Below, piece after piece: positions 1 to 10,250 of a DNA stretch of 64,000 nucleotides (within the stretch, counting starts at the first letter, position 1; every line of letters begins with the position of its first letter). This stretch comes from Gilliamella sp. Occ3-1 (GTDB taxonomy: Bacteria > Pseudomonadota > Gammaproteobacteria > Enterobacterales > Orbaceae). Below the pieces are notes generated by a model. That model did no database searches and was not told the origin of the DNA. It saw nothing but the letters and a program-made list of their open reading frames with translations. The position numbers and the translations under genes are program-made. The DNA lies in assembly GCF_001690655.1 (NCBI RefSeq), contig NZ_LZHQ01000011.1, positions 62,001 through 126,000 of the forward strand, written 5' to 3'.

Positions 1-1025
1 ACAGCGAAATTCACGCCGTTATTACCACTTTTATGCACGATTTTGAAACAACGCTGAGTCATAAAATTTCAGATGATGAGATCGCATTTTTAACTATCCA
101 TTTTTCGACTTTTGCTAGCGCAATTAATCAAGATCGTAGTTACTATTTTAAAGCTGTAGTGTTATGTGATCATGGTATTGCGACTTCTAATTTACTTGCT
201 CAGACGCTCAAGGAATTTTTCAGTATCGATATCTTGGCAATTTTGGATCGTAATGATTTGGTTTTGTTGGATCAACTTGATTTTGATTTAATATTTTCTA
301 CATTTCCATTACAGCACTCAGGTCATCCTGTATTGGTATTAGAGCCTATTTTGAAAGAAAAAAATCATCCTATTATTACGGATTTTTTATATAAACATCG
401 AGCTAACCAACGCATTGTAAATCATTTAACTGATGCAACCGATCTGTTTTATTCACTTGTCGATTTAATTAAAAAAAGTGGCGGTATTGTGTCTGCTCCT
501 ATCTATAACCAACTAGAAAAGTGTTTAGCGTTCAATAATCTTAAGATCAATAAAAGGAAAATTCAGCCTATGTTGAAAGATATTCTTACTGATGATGACA
601 TCATATTGCAGCAAGATAGTTCAGATTGGCGACAAGCGATCAAAATTGCTGCTGAGCCGTTATTAAAAAAACAATTTATTTTACCTTCCTATATTGAAGC
701 CATGATTAGCTCCGTTGAACAATATGGTCCATATATAGTAATAGGCAAGAATTTAGCTTTGGCTCACGCTCGACCTGAAGACGGCGTAAATCAATTAGGG
801 GTTAGTGTGGTAACCATGCGTCATGCTGTTGATTTTGGTAATTGTGAAATGGGTCCGGTAAAAATTATATTTTGTTTGGCAGCTATCGATTCGTTTTCTC
901 ATCTCAATATTATGCGCAGTTTGATTGAGTTGATTAATGATGAAAAAAAACTTGAACGCTTAACAATGTGCCATTCGATACAGCAATTTAAGACAATTTT
1001 ATTTAATGATCCCGAGTCGGATTGA
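1..1025 (+). CDS. BglG/MtlR-type PRD transcriptional regulator with EIIB-like and EIIA domains (5' partial)
   Basis: The reading frame is open from the first bases of the window, so the ATG at 33 is internal and the N-terminal helix-turn-helix and first PRD lie upstream. What remains is the end of a PRD, a GatB-like EIIB domain with a phosphorylatable Cys in VVLCDHGIATSN (about residue 44 counted from ATG 33), and a mannitol/fructose-type EIIA domain with the active His in LALAHARPEDGV. Proteins of this build activate or antiterminate sugar operons and are controlled by phosphorylation from HPr and EIIB. It lies 26 bp upstream of the EIIB gene and is probably their regulator. No free-standing EIIA gene is visible, so this C-terminal EIIA might also supply phosphate to the transporter; that part is inference. 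Confidence 0.85.
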   Translation, partial: SEIHAVITTFMHDFETTLSHKISDDEIAFLTIHFSTFASAINQDRSYYFKAVVLCDHGIATSNLLAQTLKEFFSIDILAILDRNDLVLLDQLDFDLIFSTFPLQHSGHPVLVLEPILKEKNHPIITDFLYKHRANQRIVNHLTDATDLFYSLVDLIKKSGGIVSAPIYNQLEKCLAFNNLKINKRKIQPMLKDILTDDDIILQQDSSDWRQAIKIAAEPLLKKQFILPSYIEAMISSVEQYGPYIVIGKNLALAHARPEDGVNQLGVSVVTMRHAVDFGNCEMGPVKIIFCLAAIDSFSHLNIMRSLIELINDEKKLERLTMCHSIQQFKTILFNDPESD

Positions 1026-1051
1026 CCATTAAACCTGTAGGAGGATAGAAC

Positions 1052-1354
1052 ATGAGTAATTTAACCATTTTATTTGTTTGTGGCGCAGGGTTAGGCAGTA
1101 GTTTTGCAGCACAAATGGCGACCGAAGATGTACTAAAAGCCAAAGGTATTGAGGCTAAGTTAGATCATACCGATATTTCATCTGCCGCGGCAATGAACTC
1201 CGATATTATCATTACGGCTGAAAATTTCCGGCCTCAGTTTGCTAAATTCAATATTAGCGAACAAACCTCAATTGTCTATCTCAAAAATATTGTATCGAAA
1301 GCTGAAATTGATGAAAAGTTAAGCCCAGTATTGCAACAAAAAGGACTGCTTTAA
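1052..1354 (+). CDS. PTS EIIB component, ascorbate/galactitol type
   Basis: A 100-residue protein of normal EIIB length. The N-terminal motif FVCGAGLGSS carries the phosphocysteine (Cys10), typical of the UlaB/SgaB-like PTS_IIB family. EIIB takes phosphate from EIIA and passes it to the sugar held by EIIC. A strong AGGAGG ribosome site precedes the ATG, and the EIIC gene starts 21 bp downstream, so the two are surely co-translated subunits. The family is clear; the sugar is not. Confidence 0.9.
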   Translation: MSNLTILFVCGAGLGSSFAAQMATEDVLKAKGIEAKLDHTDISSAAAMNSDIIITAENFRPQFAKFNISEQTSIVYLKNIVSKAEIDEKLSPVLQQKGLL

Positions 1355-1375
1355 ATTCACAAATAGGAGAATACC

Positions 1376-2665
1376 ATGGATGTGATTAACTTTATTATCG
1401 ATAATATTTTAACTCAAGCTTCGATAACGATCAGCTTAATTGCTATGTTTGGGTTGATTTTGCAACGTAAATCAGTAGGACAAATTATTTCAGGAAGCCT
1501 TAAAACATTATTGGGCTTTCAAGTGCTTAATGCAGGGTCAAGTATCATTGTGGGCAGTTTGACTTATTTTGGTCATATTTTTACTGCTGGTTTTAATATG
1601 CAAGGGATTATTCCATCTATTGAAGCAATCAATGGGCAAGCAATGAATCAATTAGGATTAGGCCGTGATATTGCCCTTACTTTTTTGATGATTTTTATTT
1701 TTAATATTTTAATTGCTCGTTTTACGCGTTGGAAATATATCTTTTTAACTGGTCAGGCAATTCTTTGGATGGCAACCATGACCACCGTATTTGGCAGTTT
1801 TGCAGGACTTTCAGGGATTATGTTAATTGTTGTTGGCGGTCTTATTGGTGCACTTTTTGCGGTATTTATGCCCGCTATTGCACAGCCGATTATTCGTAAA
1901 GTAACGGGCTCTAATGATATAGCACTTGGGCATTTTTGTACAATTGGTTATTTGTTTGAAGCAGGGGTTGCCTATGTGGTCGGCGAACGAGGTGAAAACA
2001 AACATTCAATTGAAGATATGAAATTGCCTAAATCATTTGAATTTTTGCAAGATACTTATTTATCGGTCATGGTGGTAATGATACCACTTTATATTATTAC
2101 CGTTCTTTTTGCTGGTGAAGAGTATGCTTCAACATTGTCTGGTGACCAAAATTATGTGATGTATGCCTTTACGCAAGTGATTATTTTTGTAGTAGGCATC
2201 TATGTGTTATTAGCTGGCGTTAGGTTATTGCTCGGCGAAATTGTGCCCGCATTTAGAGGCATTGCGATGAAGGTTGTTCCTAATGCCATACCAGCGCTTG
2301 ATTGCCCTGTGTTCTTCCCTTATAGCCCTAATGCGGTAATTTTAGGGTTTATTACCACGTCAATTGGTACGGTGATTGCGATGTTAACCTTGCCAGTTTT
2401 TGGATTAGCCATGATTTTACCTGGTATGCTAACTAACTTTTTTGCAGGTGGTACTGCAGGCATATTTGGCAATGCAGTAGGAGGTCGTCGTGGAGCACTT
2501 ATTGGTGGCATTGCGCATGGATTCTTTATTACTTTGTTACCGGCGTTGCTTGTGACTATTTTTAAACAAATGGGCTTTATTAATGCAACAGCAACCGATG
2601 TTGATACGGTGACTGTAGCGTTACTTTATGCATGGATTTTAAGTCCAGTATTAAAGCACTTTTAA
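1376..2665 (+). CDS. PTS EIIC permease, UlaA/SgaT-like
   Basis: A 429-residue, very hydrophobic inner-membrane protein with about ten or more predicted membrane segments. Features typical of the UlaA/SgaT family include the N-terminal MDVINFIIDNIL segment, the ILQRKSVGQIISG loop, and the Gly-rich FFAGGTAGIFGNAVGGRRGA stretch near residue 360. It would carry the substrate and present it for phosphorylation by the EIIB encoded just upstream. Family members transport L-ascorbate, but the neighbours here (class II aldolase, P-loop kinase, no ulaD/E/F) do not fit ascorbate catabolism, so the substrate should be left open. Confidence 0.88.
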   Translation: MDVINFIIDNILTQASITISLIAMFGLILQRKSVGQIISGSLKTLLGFQVLNAGSSIIVGSLTYFGHIFTAGFNMQGIIPSIEAINGQAMNQLGLGRDIALTFLMIFIFNILIARFTRWKYIFLTGQAILWMATMTTVFGSFAGLSGIMLIVVGGLIGALFAVFMPAIAQPIIRKVTGSNDIALGHFCTIGYLFEAGVAYVVGERGENKHSIEDMKLPKSFEFLQDTYLSVMVVMIPLYIITVLFAGEEYASTLSGDQNYVMYAFTQVIIFVVGIYVLLAGVRLLLGEIVPAFRGIAMKVVPNAIPALDCPVFFPYSPNAVILGFITTSIGTVIAMLTLPVFGLAMILPGMLTNFFAGGTAGIFGNAVGGRRGALIGGIAHGFFITLLPALLVTIFKQMGFINATATDVDTVTVALLYAWILSPVLKHF

Positions 2666-2679
2666 TTTAGGAGCGTAAT

Positions 2680-3078
2680 ATGTTCAACTTTTTTAAAAAA
2701 AAGCAGCCTAAAGTACTATCAACCCAAAAGTCAGAAGTAAAAAACAGTCTGTCATCAGAGCAAATCGAACAAAATATTAACCAGCTATTACAACAAATTG
2801 ACCAAACTGATGATGCGGTAATTTTAGCCGCATTATGTGAAAAAGCTGGACTGTTATATTGTCAATTAGATCGTACCGATTTTGCAATTGAATATTTAGA
2901 AAAGAGTTTACAACATAAAAAATCAATTGGAGAGGGTTATAAAGCATTGATGAATTTGTACAACCATAAACGTGCCGATGCCGCACAAAATGGTTCAATA
3001 GACGATATTGATTTTTGGATGAATAAAATGGACTTAATGCGCAATATCGCCAAACAAGTTACAGTTCAACGAGATTAA
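2680..3078 (+). CDS. Uncharacterised small TPR-like protein of the PTS operon
   Basis: 132 residues, rich in Lys and Gln, with no signal peptide or membrane segment. Residues about 30-105 look like two helix-turn-helix repeats of tetratricopeptide type (LLYCQLDRTDFAIEYLEKSL). A good GGAG ribosome site precedes the ATG. It starts 14 bp after the EIIC stop and ends 11 bp before the aldolase, so it is locked into the operon. I do not recognise an assigned function; a scaffold or regulator role for the pathway is only a guess. Confidence 0.7.
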   Translation: MFNFFKKKQPKVLSTQKSEVKNSLSSEQIEQNINQLLQQIDQTDDAVILAALCEKAGLLYCQLDRTDFAIEYLEKSLQHKKSIGEGYKALMNLYNHKRADAAQNGSIDDIDFWMNKMDLMRNIAKQVTVQRD

Positions 3079-3089
3079 AGGAAATTATT

Positions 3090-3947
3090 ATGTATACCAC
3101 ACTAAAAGATGTCACATTATTAGCTCAAAAACTCAATTTTACCGTGGGCGCGTTCAACACGCATAATTTAGAAATGTTGCCCGATATGCTACGAGCAGCG
3201 AAAGAAGTTGGTGCACCAATTATTATACAAACTAGTGTCGATACTGCACGTTATATTGGTTTTAAAGTACTAGTTAATGCGGTAAAAGCCATCGCTGATG
3301 AAGAAATTGTTGATGCTGTGTTACATTTAGATCATGCTAAAAGTTTTGATGATATTAAAGAAGCGATCGATAGTGGCTTTACCTCGGTGATGTTTGATGG
3401 TTCATCCTTACCATTTAAAGAAAATATTTTAAAAACGCGTGCGGTAGTTGAGTATGCATATGCGCGCGGTGTGTCGGTCGAAGGCGAGTTGGGTACAATA
3501 GGTGGAACTGAAGAGGGTATTGATGTTGATCCTAATGATCGAATCTATACAAAACCAAATGATGCTTTAGAGTTTGTCAAAGCAACAGGTATTGATGCTT
3601 TGGCAGTGGCAATTGGTACTAATCATGGGCAGTTTAAATCAAAAACAGAGGTGAATATTCCACTTTTAAAAGAAATTAATGCCATTGTTGATATTCCTCT
3701 TGTGATTCATGGTGGTACTGGCGTCAAAGAAGAAGATTACCCTGAGTTGATTAATAATGGTATTCGTAAATTTAATGTAGGCACTGAATTATTAGTAAAT
3801 TGGACCCAAGTTGCCAAAGATAAGTTTGCTGATACCGAAGTGAATAAATCGTTACGGCACAATGTTATTCCGGCTAATCAAGCTGTTAAGGAAATTGTCA
3901 AACATAAAATGAGTTTGTTTCTTAACGTTAATAGTCGTATTAACTAA
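3090..3947 (+). CDS. Class II sugar-bisphosphate aldolase (fructose/tagatose type)
   Basis: 285 residues, the usual length of GatY/KbaY/FbaA-type Zn-dependent aldolases. Visible catalytic features are the LHLDHA motif (Asp81, Zn ligand His82), EGELGTIGGTEEG (Glu131/133), GTNHG with Zn ligand His179, and VIHGGTG with His207. Such enzymes split a ketose 1,6-bisphosphate into dihydroxyacetone phosphate and an aldehyde. Its place after PTS genes suggests it cleaves the phosphorylated form of the imported sugar, after a second phosphorylation that could come from the kinase-like gene downstream. Exact substrate not deducible. Confidence 0.88.
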   Translation: MYTTLKDVTLLAQKLNFTVGAFNTHNLEMLPDMLRAAKEVGAPIIIQTSVDTARYIGFKVLVNAVKAIADEEIVDAVLHLDHAKSFDDIKEAIDSGFTSVMFDGSSLPFKENILKTRAVVEYAYARGVSVEGELGTIGGTEEGIDVDPNDRIYTKPNDALEFVKATGIDALAVAIGTNHGQFKSKTEVNIPLLKEINAIVDIPLVIHGGTGVKEEDYPELINNGIRKFNVGTELLVNWTQVAKDKFADTEVNKSLRHNVIPANQAVKEIVKHKMSLFLNVNSRIN

Positions 3948-3958
3948 GGTATGTAAAC

Positions 3959-4570
3959 ATGCAGAAATATTTAATTTTACTGGCAGGCTGTCCATGTACG
4001 GGAAAAACCTATCTAGTTAATCAATTGCAACAGCAATTTAAAGATAGCTTTGTTATAACTCCCGATAAAGCTAAAATTTTATATGCTGAGTCAATCGGTT
4101 TTAACTGTAAGGCTGAAAAAGAAGCGTTAGAACACAAAGTTTGGCAGTTTTATTATGGTGTTTTACAACTGTATATGGATGCAGGTAAAAGAGTGATTAT
4201 TTCTGAATACCCATTTAGTGATAAACAAAAAAAGCAACTGAGTGGATTTGCTGAGCAATATCACTATCAAGTGATAACCATTCGCTTAATTGCTGATTTT
4301 GATGTGATATGGCAACGTCGTTATCAGCGTGATCGTTCACCTGAGCGCCATTTATGCCATATTATGCAACATTATCATTATGGCGATAGGTTAGAAAATC
4401 GAAATCTTGCTGATGATTTAATTACTAAGGAGCAATTTTATCAAGTCTGCCAAATGAGAAAGTATGATCAATTTGTTTTAGGTAAATTGATCGAAGTTGA
4501 TGTAACGGACTTTACTAAAGTGGATTACTCAGAATTATTAAATGAGTTGAAGCAAATGGTTAAGTTATAA
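3959..4570 (+). CDS. P-loop kinase-like ATPase (AAA_33/zeta-like)
   Basis: 203 residues with an N-terminal Walker A GCPCTGKT at about residues 10-17 and a lid-like basic stretch WQRRYQRDRSPERH at about 118-131, as in small nucleoside/sugar kinases and zeta-toxin-like P-loop proteins. No signal peptide. It is the last gene of the PTS operon, 11 bp after the aldolase, and a hairpin follows. A kinase that adds the second phosphate to the PTS product would fit the aldolase, but this is inferred from neighbourhood only; the fold could serve another phosphoryl transfer. Confidence 0.7.
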   Translation: MQKYLILLAGCPCTGKTYLVNQLQQQFKDSFVITPDKAKILYAESIGFNCKAEKEALEHKVWQFYYGVLQLYMDAGKRVIISEYPFSDKQKKQLSGFAEQYHYQVITIRLIADFDVIWQRRYQRDRSPERHLCHIMQHYHYGDRLENRNLADDLITKEQFYQVCQMRKYDQFVLGKLIEVDVTDFTKVDYSELLNELKQMVKL

Positions 4571-4592
4571 ATAGTGCTATTATCAAAATGAA

Positions 4593-4617
4593 AATGCCGA
4601 CTAAATTTGCCGGCATT
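4593..4617. terminator. Bidirectional terminator hairpin
   Basis: A 7-bp inverted repeat (AATGCCG / CGGCATT) with an 11-nt loop, placed between the converging PTS operon and katA. T-rich or A-rich sequence flanks it on both sides, so it can serve both strands. Confidence 0.65.
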
Positions 4618-4630
4618 GTTATTTTAAGTA

Positions 4631-6091
4631 CTAGCTTTTTATTAGGTCAATATCAATGCCTAATCCTTTGGCAATTCCAGTTCCATAGTCAGGATGCACT
4701 TTATAGAAGTGTTTGAGCTGTCTGATTTGAATGTCTCGATTCACGTTTTTCATTGAGCCAACGATATTATCAATAAGCAGTTGTTTTTGATCAGGCTGCA
4801 TTAAATTAAATAATGCGCGAGGTTGTGAGTAATAGTCGTCATCAACACGATGATCATGCCTGTCCATTGTGCCAGCCGGTACATGCATTGGTGGTTCGGC
4901 ATATTGTGGTTGTTGTTTTGGTGCGCTATTGACGCTATTAGGCTCATAATTAGGCGCATTATCTGGGCTATAAAAGCGCATTGCGCCATCACGTTGATAA
5001 TTATGAACAGGGCATTTTGGGGCATTGATTGGTAGTTGTTGATAATTGGTTCCTATACGATAACGATGTGCATCGGCATAAGCAAAGATTCGACCTTGAA
5101 GCATTTTATCTGGTGATAAACCTGTTCCAGGAATTACATTACTTGGTTCAAATGCTGCTTGTTCAACTTCAGCAAAATAATTTTCTGGATTACGATTCAG
5201 TTCCATTACGCCGACTTCAATTAGTGGATATTGTTTTTGTGACCAAACTTTAGTGACATCAAATGGGTTTTCAGGATGGTTGTTAGCTTGTTCTTCTGTC
5301 ATTACTTGTATGTAAAGTCGCCATTTTGGATAATCTCCTCTCTCAATGGCTTTGAACAAATCTTCTTGTGCTGAATCTGGATTAGTTCCATCCATTTCTG
5401 CTGCTTTTTTAGGATGAATATTTTTTATTCCTTGCTCAGTTCTGAAATGCCATTTAACCCAAGTGCGAACGCCATCTTTATTGATTAAGCTATAAGTATG
5501 GCTACCATAGCCGTGCATATGGCGGTAACCATCAGGGATTCCGCGATCAGAAAATAAAATAGTGACTTGATGAAGTGATTCTGGTGATAAAGACCAAAAA
5601 TCCCACATCATTTGTGGATCTTTTAAGTTGGTTTTGGGATCACGTTTTTGAGTGTGAATAAAGTCAGGAAACTTTAATGCATCACGTATAAAAAATACAG
5701 GTGTATTATTGCCTACTATATCCCAGTTGCCTTCGTCAGTGTAAAATTTTACCGAAAATCCACGCGGGTCGCGGGCGGTGTCTGATGAGCCACGTTCTCC
5801 ACCAACTGTTGAAAACCTTGCAAAAAGAGGGGTTTGTTTACCTATCTTAGCAAATATACTGGCGTGAGTATATTGAGTGATATCATTTGTTACCGTAAAG
5901 GTACCGTGTGCGCCAGAGCCTTTGGCGTGTACACGTCTTTCAGGAATATTTTCACGGTTAAAATGGGCTAGTTTTTCAATGAGTTGATAATCATCAAGCA
6001 ATACTGGACCTCGGGTACCAGCAGTTCGAGAGTTTTGATTATCGGCTATTGGAGCACCGTTATTGGTGGTTAGAACTTTTTTTTCTGACAT
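4631..6091 (-). CDS. katA: Heme catalase, small-subunit clade
   Basis: 486 residues, the usual length of small-subunit monofunctional catalases, which turn hydrogen peroxide into water and oxygen in the cytoplasm. The distal His lies in [12 protein letters not shown] (about residue 55), the catalytic Asn in VGNNTPVFF (about 128), and the proximal heme Tyr in [12 protein letters not shown] (about residue 340). No signal peptide. The gene stands alone, reading towards the PTS operon. The symbol is a family-level choice. Confidence 0.95.
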   Translation of the reverse strand: MSEKKVLTTNNGAPIADNQNSRTAGTRGPVLLDDYQLIEKLAHFNRENIPERRVHAKGSGAHGTFTVTNDITQYTHASIFAKIGKQTPLFARFSTVGGERGSSDTARDPRGFSVKFYTDEGNWDIVGNNTPVFFIRDALKFPDFIHTQKRDPKTNLKDPQMMWDFWSLSPESLHQVTILFSDRGIPDGYRHMHGYGSHTYSLINKDGVRTWVKWHFRTEQGIKNIHPKKAAEMDGTNPDSAQEDLFKAIERGDYPKWRLYIQVMTEEQANNHPENPFDVTKVWSQKQYPLIEVGVMELNRNPENYFAEVEQAAFEPSNVIPGTGLSPDKMLQGRIFAYADAHRYRIGTNYQQLPINAPKCPVHNYQRDGAMRFYSPDNAPNYEPNSVNSAPKQQPQYAEPPMHVPAGTMDRHDHRVDDDYYSQPRALFNLMQPDQKQLLIDNIVGSMKNVNRDIQIRQLKHFYKVHPDYGTGIAKGLGIDIDLIKS

Positions 6092-6382
6092 TGCAACACT
6101 CCTTTCTAGTATATTAAAAGCGCTTTTTTAAATTAAAATAATCAATTAATTTTTGAATTTAAAATTACTAAAACATATATATGGGACGGTAGTGCATAGT
6201 AAAAAGCTGGATATTGGGGGTTTTCAATACGTTAAAATATATTTAAACTCACAACATCTAATTTATATCTATAAATTTGTGTATTTCTAAATTTAAGGTT
6301 CTCAATGGAATAATACACTAAATCATTTATTTTTTGATAATTATGAAAATTTTGACAATTTTCTAAATTGTTATCAATAAAT

Positions 6383-6928
6383 TCAAGCGTAAATAATTTC
6401 GGGCAATCGAATATCCCAAGGTTTGTTCTCAATATGTTGGACTTTTTGGCAAGCAAAAGCAAGCCCAATTGGTAAAATTTGTTGGTTTTGATAATTTGCT
6501 AGTAATCGGTCATAAAATCCTCCACCCATGCCCATACGATAACCTCGTTGATCAAAAGCAACTAGCGGTGTAAAAACAATGTCGAGTTGATGGTAAAGAA
6601 GTACATTTAATACATTTAACTTTGGTTCTAATATACCAAATTTATTTTTTATAAGTTGAGTTTGGCTAGTATATTTTAAGAAGAGTAAATGTTTAGATGA
6701 AAAAGGGTGAATAATAGGTAAATAGACAGATTTATTTTGTTGCCATAAATAGTTAATTATAGGTTGGGTTTCGACTTCGCCATCAAATGATAAAAATATG
6801 GCAATATTTTTTGCTTTGTTAATCGCTTGGTGACAGGCAATTTTTTGATATATAGCGCGTTGTGCAATGTCTCGTTCACTGGAAGATAATTGTCGCCGTT
6901 TTTGACGAATGATTTGCCTTATATTCAT
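6383..6928 (-). CDS. ygfA: 5-formyltetrahydrofolate cyclo-ligase
   Basis: 181 residues. The C-terminal signature GMGGGFYDRLL (residues about 133-143) and the N-terminal MNIRQIIRQKRRQLSS segment identify the 5-FTHF cyclo-ligase family, which converts 5-formyl-THF to 5,10-methenyl-THF using ATP. In E. coli the gene (ygfA/fau) is co-transcribed with 6S RNA and lies just downstream of it; the same order is kept here on the minus strand. Confidence 0.93.
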   Translation of the reverse strand: MNIRQIIRQKRRQLSSSERDIAQRAIYQKIACHQAINKAKNIAIFLSFDGEVETQPIINYLWQQNKSVYLPIIHPFSSKHLLFLKYTSQTQLIKNKFGILEPKLNVLNVLLYHQLDIVFTPLVAFDQRGYRMGMGGGFYDRLLANYQNQQILPIGLAFACQKVQHIENKPWDIRLPEIIYA

Positions 6929-6956
6929 CAGTTTTCACTGTTGTTTAAAAGTAAAA

Positions 6957-7139
6957 AAGACGCTCCAAGATGTCGTTAGGGTTGTAACCCTTGAACCCAA
7001 GGTTCAAGGTGAACATTGTGTTTTAATTTTTAGGTTTCCTTACAAGTAAGGCATACACACCAATTAAAAGTCACTCCGTTCTAAAGTTTAGAATATCGGC
7101 TCAGGGGACTAACCCATATGGCGATCATCTCAGAGTCGT
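6957..7139 (-). ncRNA. ssrS: 6S RNA
   Basis: On the minus strand this stretch contains blocks shared with E. coli 6S RNA: near the 5' end CTGAGATG, then AGTCCCCTGAGCCGATATT, and near the 3' end TTCACCTTGAACC, GGGTTCAAGGGTTACA and a CATCTTGGAG closing strand that pairs with the 5' block. A T-run follows the 3' end. 6S RNA mimics an open promoter and sequesters sigma70 RNA polymerase in stationary phase. The zapA-ssrS-ygfA order is the enterobacterial one. Ends are accurate to a few bases only. Confidence 0.93.
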
Positions 7140-7204
7140 ATGCTATAATACAAAATTTGACAGATCATACAATACCATTTGTATTAAATTTACAATTTAA
7201 ATAG

Positions 7205-7489
7205 CTAATTGCTAGGATTGAGAGCAGAATCAAGCAATTGTTGTAACATTTTTAGTCGATCGCCAAATTCATTACTTTTTTCCTTTTCTTTTGTTAGTTC
7301 ATAAGAAATATTTAGAGCCGCGGTCATGATAAGTTGATCACTGCCAATTTGTGGAGACTTTTCTCGTAAATTTGTTAAGCGTGCATCTAAATCTTTTGCG
7401 GCACTATTAAGTGCGTCAACTTCATCAACAGGACAATTAAATTTTAATGTTCGTCCAAAAATCTGAATAGTGACAGCTTGAGTTTCCAT
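7205..7489 (-). CDS. zapA: Cell division protein ZapA
   Basis: 94 residues. The N-terminal beta-rich part (AVTIQIFGRTLKFNCP) and the following long helix match ZapA, a Z-ring-associated protein that cross-links FtsZ protofilaments. The ATG lies 7 bp after the dxs stop, so it is probably translated from the xseB-ispA-dxs transcript, unlike in E. coli where dxs is elsewhere. 6S RNA lies downstream as in E. coli. Confidence 0.92.
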   Translation of the reverse strand: METQAVTIQIFGRTLKFNCPVDEVDALNSAAKDLDARLTNLREKSPQIGSDQLIMTAALNISYELTKEKEKSNEFGDRLKMLQQLLDSALNPSN

Positions 7490-7496
7490 ATTTAAC

Positions 7497-9353
7497 CTAT
7501 TGATTCATAAAATTATTAATTTTATCGATAATGTGCTTTTTATCTAATCCCATCTCTTGTCTTATTTCGTTTTGAGAGCCTTGAGAAATAAACTTGTCAG
7601 GAAGTCCAATGTTTAAAATATCACATTTTATTTTCTTCGATAATAAATATTCACAGACAGCGCTACCAGCTCCGCCTTTGATACTGTTTTCTTCGATGGT
7701 GACAAGTATATTATGAGTTTGGCTAATGTGCAAAAGGACTTTTTTATCTAATGGTTTTACAAAGCGCATATCGATAACTGTAGCATTGATTTGTTCCGCA
7801 GCTTGTAAAGCTTCAGTAAGTAAAGATCCAAAATTTAATAAAGCAATATTTTCACCTTGTCGGTATAATTTAGATTGTCCTAGTGGAATTGTGGTTAATG
7901 GTGTTAATAGTGCCCCAGTTCCTTCACCACGAGGGTAACGCACCGCCGCAGGACCATTATGTAAATAGCCAGTGTAAAGCATTTGTCGGCATTCATTTTC
8001 GTTACTCGGTGTCATAATGACCATATTGGGTATGCAGCGTAGATAACTTAAGTCAAATGCACCTTGGTGAGTTTCACCGTCGGCGCCGACAATTCCTGCA
8101 CGATCGATAGCAAACAATACGGGTAATTTTTGAATAGCAATATCATGAATCACTTGATCATAAGCGCGTTGCAAAAAAGTTGAGTAGATAGCTACAACAG
8201 GTTTTAATTCACTAATTGCAAACCCAGCAGCGAGGGTTACCGCATGTTGTTCGGCTATTGCAACATCAAAAAATTGGTCAGGATAATTATTTGCAAATTT
8301 TGTCATACCTGAACCTTCTCCCATTGCTGGGGTTATTGCCATTAAACGTTTATCATTTTGCGCTATTTCGCATAACCAATCGCCAAATATTTGTGAATAT
8401 GTTGGGGCAACTTTTGGGGCGATAGGTAATATGCCATCATCTGGATTAAATTTTGGTACTCCATGCCATAAAGTTGGATCTTTTTCAGCTGGTGCATAGC
8501 CTTTGCCTTTTTGTGTTATTACATGAAGCAGTTGTGGACCTTTTAATTGACGAACTTTTTGTAAAGTTGTGACCAACCCATCAATATCATGGCCATCAAC
8601 AGGACCTATATAATTGAAACCAAGTTCTTCAAATAAGATAGCCGGTGTGACTAATCCTTTTAAGTGTTCTTCAGTTTTTTTAACAAATTCTTTTAATGAT
8701 GGAATATTAGCTAATATACGTTTGCTATTTTCCCTAAAAGATGTATAGGCTTTACTTGATAAGATTTGAGTTAGATGTTGGTTAAGTGCACCGGTATTTG
8801 CAGAAATTGACATGTCATTATCGTTGACAATCACTAGCATATCAGGTTTGATATGCCCTGCATGATTCATAGCTTCAAATGCCATACCAGCAGTTAATGC
8901 TCCATCGCCAATAATGGCAGCTACTTTCTTACCTGATTGTTTCTTTTGTTCGCTAATTGCAATGCCAAGTGCTGCACTAATTGAAGTTGAAGAATGACCT
9001 GTAGTTAGTACATCATATTCACTCTCATTACGATGAGGAAATGGATGAAGTCCCCCTTTTTGACGAATAGTGAGCATTTGGTCTCGTCGACCAGTCAAAA
9101 TTTTGTGAGGGTAAGCTTGATGACCAACATCCCAAATAATTTTATCAAAAGGTGTGTGATAAACATAATGTAAGGCCGTAGTTAATTCAACCACACCTAG
9201 TCCCGATGCTAAATGACCACTTGATTGACTTACGCATTCGAGTAAGTATTGCCTCAGCTCGTGACAAATAGACGATAACTGTGACTGAGGAAAACATCTT
9301 AGATCCTCAGGCGAGTTTATTTGTTTTAACAAAGGGTAATTATCTAAATTCAT
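7497..9353 (-). CDS. dxs: 1-deoxy-D-xylulose-5-phosphate synthase
   Basis: 618 residues, the standard DXS length. It condenses pyruvate and glyceraldehyde 3-phosphate, the entry step of the MEP isoprenoid pathway, using thiamine diphosphate. Seen: [17 protein letters not shown] near residue 80, the ThDP/Mg motif [10 protein letters not shown]...NDNDMSIS (about 145-185), and the transketolase-like [14 protein letters not shown] segment with the catalytic Glu (about 365). Follows ispA, the next prenyl pathway gene. Confidence 0.97.
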   Translation of the reverse strand: MNLDNYPLLKQINSPEDLRCFPQSQLSSICHELRQYLLECVSQSSGHLASGLGVVELTTALHYVYHTPFDKIIWDVGHQAYPHKILTGRRDQMLTIRQKGGLHPFPHRNESEYDVLTTGHSSTSISAALGIAISEQKKQSGKKVAAIIGDGALTAGMAFEAMNHAGHIKPDMLVIVNDNDMSISANTGALNQHLTQILSSKAYTSFRENSKRILANIPSLKEFVKKTEEHLKGLVTPAILFEELGFNYIGPVDGHDIDGLVTTLQKVRQLKGPQLLHVITQKGKGYAPAEKDPTLWHGVPKFNPDDGILPIAPKVAPTYSQIFGDWLCEIAQNDKRLMAITPAMGEGSGMTKFANNYPDQFFDVAIAEQHAVTLAAGFAISELKPVVAIYSTFLQRAYDQVIHDIAIQKLPVLFAIDRAGIVGADGETHQGAFDLSYLRCIPNMVIMTPSNENECRQMLYTGYLHNGPAAVRYPRGEGTGALLTPLTTIPLGQSKLYRQGENIALLNFGSLLTEALQAAEQINATVIDMRFVKPLDKKVLLHISQTHNILVTIEENSIKGGAGSAVCEYLLSKKIKCDILNIGLPDKFISQGSQNEIRQEMGLDKKHIIDKINNFMNQ

Positions 9354-9380
9354 TATGTAATGTTTTACTTTAGCTAGTTA

Positions 9381-10250
9381 TTAACTATTGCGATTAATAA
9401 TATAACAGGCAAGTTTCTGTAATGGCTGATTATTATAGGGTATCTGTTTTAGACTATCGATAGCTTGCTGATAGAGTTGCTGGGTTAGTTTTACTGCATT
9501 ATCTAGCCCAATTAATACAGGATATGTACTTTTTTTATGAGTAAGGTCTGAACCTTGGGGTTTCCCCATAATAGATTGCTCGCCAATTATATCTAAAATA
9601 TCGTCTTGAATTTGAAATGCTAGCCCAATTGCCTCAGCATAGCGATCGAGCATTAGCTGATAAGGTTTAGCTATTTCACCGCATGCAAAGGCACCCAAAC
9701 GGATTGCAGTCTTGATCAATGCCCCTGTTTTATAAAAATGTATTTTTTGCAAATGTTCAAGACTAATTGATTGATGTGTGGCCTGTAAATCAAGCGATTG
9801 CCCAAGGCACATGCCATTAACACCACTGGCATGGGCAAGTTCAGTTATCATATTAATTTTAGTTTCATCATCGATTAATTTACTTTTTGCTAGCATTGAA
9901 AAGGCTAAACTTTGTAAGGCGTCACCAGCAAGTATTGCTTGAGCTTCACCAAATTGGATATGGCAGGTTGGTTTGCCCCGGCGTAAGTCATCATTATCCA
10001 TTGCAGGTAAGTCATCATGAATTAATGAATAAGTATGAATTGACTCAATAGCGGCAGCGGCTTCATCTAATTTAGAAAGAGGGCAATCAAACATTTGTCC
10101 GGTTAAATAGACTAGAATAGGTCGAATTCGTTTTCCACCAGCCAGCAAACTGTAACTCATTGCTTGTTGAAGTTGAGATGGTTCAATTTGTGAAATATAG
10201 GTGGTTAAAAACGAATCAATTCGTTCTTGTAATGGCTTTAAACTATTCAT
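9381..10250 (-). CDS. ispA: Farnesyl diphosphate synthase
   Basis: About 289 residues. Both Asp-rich motifs are present: [14 protein letters not shown] (FARM) and QDDILD (SARM), with the KTGALI motif between them. It joins IPP and DMAPP/GPP into farnesyl diphosphate. The open frame reaches a GTG at 10286, but homologues begin closer to [12 protein letters not shown], so I place the start at ATG 10250, overlapping the xseB stop by 8 bp (ATGs at 10259 and 10256 are also in frame). Translational coupling to xseB is likely. Confidence 0.92.
   Translation of the reverse strand: MNSLKPLQERIDSFLTTYISQIEPSQLQQAMSYSLLAGGKRIRPILVYLTGQMFDCPLSKLDEAAAAIESIHTYSLIHDDLPAMDNDDLRRGKPTCHIQFGEAQAILAGDALQSLAFSMLAKSKLIDDETKINMITELAHASGVNGMCLGQSLDLQATHQSISLEHLQKIHFYKTGALIKTAIRLGAFACGEIAKPYQLMLDRYAEAIGLAFQIQDDILDIIGEQSIMGKPQGSDLTHKKSTYPVLIGLDNAVKLTQQLYQQAIDSLKQIPYNNQPLQKLACYIINRNS

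Noticed and set aside
6232..6468. 78-codon ORF overlapping the end of ygfA
   Set aside because: Out-of-frame overlap with a certain gene and AT-rich translation without recognisable features.
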